This document shows, one piece after another, positions 5,016-7,037 of a DNA stretch of 7,037 bases (the first letter of the stretch is position 1; each line of letters begins with the position of its first letter). The notes under the pieces were generated by a model, which saw nothing but the letters and a program-made list of their open reading frames with translations, was not told the DNA's origin and ran no database searches. The stretch is from Acidobacteriaceae bacterium (lineage in GTDB: Bacteria > Acidobacteriota > Terriglobia > Terriglobales > Acidobacteriaceae): the NCBI GenBank assembly GCA_003164255.1, contig PLST01000602.1, positions 1,157 to 8,193 on the forward strand, in the 5' to 3' direction. Position numbers and translations under genes: made by a program.

Positions 5016-5831
5016 TTGACGACGATATTGCAGACAAGAGAATCGGAGCCTTCGCACGCATCTCGCCGTGATCCGGAGAAACGGCCGTGGAGCCGATCGA
5101 CCGATGTACCCCTGAGAATGGAGATCCGCCGGGCGCTGCTTTTGCTTTCGATCGCGACAGTCATGGCAACTCTATCGGTGATGGCCAAGTCGCAATCGTT
5201 GTCTTATTCCGAAAGCTCCCCGGTGACGGCAGCAACTTCGGTCTCTGGGCAAGCGGTCCTTGTCTACGTGCGTCCGACTGCCAGAACAAAGCTCAACAAT
5301 TACATCTTCGACGCGTATGGTCCGTACCCGATTGCTGGAGCCGCGGTTGCGGCCGGCATCAGCCAGTGGAGCAACGCTCCGCCGGAGTGGAACCAGGGAG
5401 CCGAGGGTTTCACAAAGAGATTCGGCTCCGACTTCGCGATCGCGGCGATTGGAACCACGGCGCGTTATGGACTCGCGGAAGCCTTCAAGGAAGACACCCT
5501 GTATTACCGCTGCGAATGCTCAGGTGTATGGCCACGGACGAGTCATGCCGTGACATCGGCCTTGATGGCGCGTCGCGGAGAAGATGGTCATCGCGTTTTC
5601 TCTTTTTCGGCGCTTGTCGCGCCCTATGCAGGCACCATGACTGCTGTCTATGGCTGGTACCCAAACCGTTACGGTGCAAAGGATGCATTTCGAATGGGCA
5701 ACTACGGCCTGTTGGCATATGTGGGCGAGAACCTTGCGCTGGAGTTTTTCCATAGTAGCCCGCACTCCCTGCTTGCTCGCATGCATCTGAAGAGCACGCA
5801 CGGTTCTCCAAGTCAGGAGCCAGGTCAGTGA
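5016..5831 (+). CDS. Uncharacterised exported protein linked to Mla transporter genes
   Basis: A 271-residue protein from TTG, or 237 from the ATG at 5118. Residues 35-60 look like a signal peptide: MEIRR, then a hydrophobic core ALLLLSIATVMATLSVMA, with cleavage likely near 57-60. From TTG the signal would be preceded by 34 polar, charged residues, which is unusual; the better ribosome binding site nevertheless favours TTG. The mature part has a helical stretch PYPIAGAAVAAGISQWSNAP (104-123), the motif PPEWNQGAEGFTKRFGSDFA (122-141), Cys166-Glu-Cys168 and several Gly/Ala-rich segments. I recall similar PPEW-x-QGAEG-x3-R-x-G proteins as common uncharacterised exported proteins of Acidobacteriota. 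The stop overlaps the mlaE start (GTGA), so it is probably co-translated with an Mla-type transporter and may act in the envelope. Function is otherwise unknown. Confidence 0.85.
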   Translation: MTTILQTRESEPSHASRRDPEKRPWSRSTDVPLRMEIRRALLLLSIATVMATLSVMAKSQSLSYSESSPVTAATSVSGQAVLVYVRPTARTKLNNYIFDAYGPYPIAGAAVAAGISQWSNAPPEWNQGAEGFTKRFGSDFAIAAIGTTARYGLAEAFKEDTLYYRCECSGVWPRTSHAVTSALMARRGEDGHRVFSFSALVAPYAGTMTAVYGWYPNRYGAKDAFRMGNYGLLAYVGENLALEFFHSSPHSLLARMHLKSTHGSPSQEPGQ

Positions 5832-6679
5832 GCGACCGCGGATTCACTGGAGTCGTAGACGTGAAACCGTCCCTGCCCATGCGGCAGGACGTATCTGCGC
5901 CCACAGTTGTGAGCACTGCCACGGGGCTGGTGAGCGGGTTCTTCGAGTGGTTTGGAAACCTGGGAATCTTCTCATGGCGAGTTTTGACGGCTGCGTTTAC
6001 CCCTCCGTATGAATGGCGCGAGCTGATCCGTCAGCTCGATGAGGTCGGATCGAAGTCCATGCCATTGGTGCTGCTTGCGGGCGCCGCAATCGGCGTCGTT
6101 ATCTCGCTTGAAGCTCGCTATAGCTTGAGCCGATTCGGCGCAAAATCGATGTTCCCGGCTACTCTTGTCTACTCCGTGATTCAGGTCATGGGACCGATCA
6201 TCACCGGCTTGGTCGTTTGCGGCCGCGTGGGCGCAGGCATTGGCGCGGAGCTGGCGTCGATGAAGGTCTCTGAGCAGATTGACGCGATCGAGGCGTCAGC
6301 GATCAACCCATTCAGGCTTTTGGCGGCGACTCGCATCGTGGCATGCATCCTGATGCTCCCGTTATTGACAGTTGCGGCTGATGCAAGCGGATTGTTTACC
6401 GGCTGGTTCGCACAAGCACTCGTTGAACCGCTCTCGTTCCATCAATTCATTTCAGCCGGATTCAGTGGCGCAACGTTCAGCGCTTTCTTGCCGCAAACCT
6501 TCAAGACCGCCGTCTATGGCCTCATCATCGGACTCATTGCATGCTTTCAGGGAATGAATACACGCGGAGGCGCTGAGGGCGTGGGCCGTGCGGCTACCAA
6601 CTCGGTTGTGCTGGGCTCGCTGTTTCTTATCCTGGCCGACGTAGTGCTCGTGAAATTCATTCTGGTTTTCTTCCCTTAG
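5828..6679 (+). CDS. mlaE: MlaE/YrbE-family ABC transporter permease
   Basis: A 283-residue permease of the Mla (maintenance of lipid asymmetry) family, which with an MlaF ATPase moves phospholipids between inner and outer membranes of diderm bacteria. The family signature is clear: CGRVGAGIGAELASMKVSEQ (131-150), then IDAIEASAINPFRLLAATRI, with TRGGAEGVGRAAT at 245-257 near the C-terminus. Hydrophobic segments lie at about 78-95, 110-131, 168-193, 205-240 and 258-282. Residues 34-75 (an FEWFGNLG-like amphipathic helix) fit the interfacial helix of MlaE. It has about 20 extra N-terminal residues compared with the roughly 260-residue E. coli protein. The GTG start overlaps the previous stop as GTGA, with AGGAG at 5815-5819, 8 bases upstream, making the start well supported. 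mlaF follows after 24 bases. Confidence 0.94.
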   Translation: MSDRGFTGVVDVKPSLPMRQDVSAPTVVSTATGLVSGFFEWFGNLGIFSWRVLTAAFTPPYEWRELIRQLDEVGSKSMPLVLLAGAAIGVVISLEARYSLSRFGAKSMFPATLVYSVIQVMGPIITGLVVCGRVGAGIGAELASMKVSEQIDAIEASAINPFRLLAATRIVACILMLPLLTVAADASGLFTGWFAQALVEPLSFHQFISAGFSGATFSAFLPQTFKTAVYGLIIGLIACFQGMNTRGGAEGVGRAATNSVVLGSLFLILADVVLVKFILVFFP

Positions 6680-6703
6680 CCCCTCCAACGATTCGAGAAA
6701 AAT

Positions 6704-7037
6704 ATGGCCACAACCGACACCATCGCGATCGACCAGGCTGAACTGGAACAGCACGGCGGTGCGTCTGTTGCTGTTGAGAACCTATGCAAGGCCTTCGCAA
6801 GCCACACGGTTCTTGACGGGGTCAGCTTGAGCGTGAGCCGCGGAGAGACTCTGGCCGTGCTGGGACGAAGCGGGACAGGCAAGAGCGTTCTGCTCAAGAT
6901 CATCATCGGACTTGAAACTCCTGACTCAGGATCTGTTTGCATTCACGGCCAGAATATTGCCGGCCTGCCAATTGATCGGTTGAGCGAAATCAGGAAGAAG
7001 ATGGGGTTCCTTTTTCAGCATGCGGCGCTCTACGATT
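6704..7037 (+). CDS. mlaF: MlaF-like ABC transporter ATPase (3' end outside window)
   Basis: The first 111 codons of an ABC ATPase, open to the window end. About 20 polar residues precede the domain (VAVENLCKAFASHTVLDGVS, 22-41). The Walker A motif is GRSGTGKS (54-61), with Lys60 and Ser61. The Q loop is FLFQHAALYD (102-111), with Gln105. The FQ-x-AALYD form is typical of MlaF-type ATPases. Signature motif, Walker B and H loop would lie beyond the window. It is expected to power the MlaE permease encoded 24 bases upstream, and a substrate-binding MlaD gene probably follows, but that is outside the window. The ribosome binding site is weak (GAGAAAA before the ATG), so translation may depend on the upstream gene. 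Confidence 0.93.
   Translation, partial: MATTDTIAIDQAELEQHGGASVAVENLCKAFASHTVLDGVSLSVSRGETLAVLGRSGTGKSVLLKIIIGLETPDSGSVCIHGQNIAGLPIDRLSEIRKKMGFLFQHAALYD

Noticed and set aside
5009..5016. AGAGCTCT palindrome next to the TTG start
   Set aside because: Eight bases with no loop cannot form a hairpin, and a palindrome of this length is expected by chance.

Overview
The window is a moderately GC-rich bacterial segment with every supported gene on the + strand. It looks like Acidobacteriota. This rests on recalled family resemblance of the exported protein at about 5.0-5.8 kb, the small CxxC/CxxC protein and the Crp-type regulator, and no search could be run.

Region 1 (1-2862) is a compact signalling operon. 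It holds the 3' end of a KaiC-type ATPase gene, a kaiB homologue overlapping it by ATGA, a soluble PAS histidine kinase of the HisKA_3 (NarX/DegS-like) type, and, one base later, a NarL/FixJ-type response regulator with a LuxR-type DNA-binding domain. No kaiA-like or SasA-like gene is visible. The KaiC fragment has a short C-terminal tail and a Ser-Ser pair where cyanobacterial KaiC has its Ser-Thr autophosphorylation sites. Together this suggests a KaiA-independent KaiBC stress or timing module feeding a two-component pair.

Region 2 (2863-4718) begins with a 290-base non-coding stretch rich in inverted repeats. A Crp/Fnr-family regulator follows, then a single-receiver response regulator with an unrecognised tail, and a 57-residue zinc-ribbon-like protein whose ribosome binding site overlaps the previous stop codon. 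The ribosome binding sites of the Crp-type and receiver genes both lie in potential hairpins.

Region 3 (4719-7037) has about 300 bases without a gene and then an apparent operon. Its genes encode an uncharacterised exported protein (TTG start, strong ribosome binding site), an MlaE-type permease overlapping it by GTGA, and the first 111 codons of an MlaF-type ATPase cut by the window end. The coupling places the exported protein next to an Mla-like phospholipid transporter of the cell envelope.

No tRNA, rRNA, CRISPR array, insertion sequence or convincing intrinsic terminator was seen.
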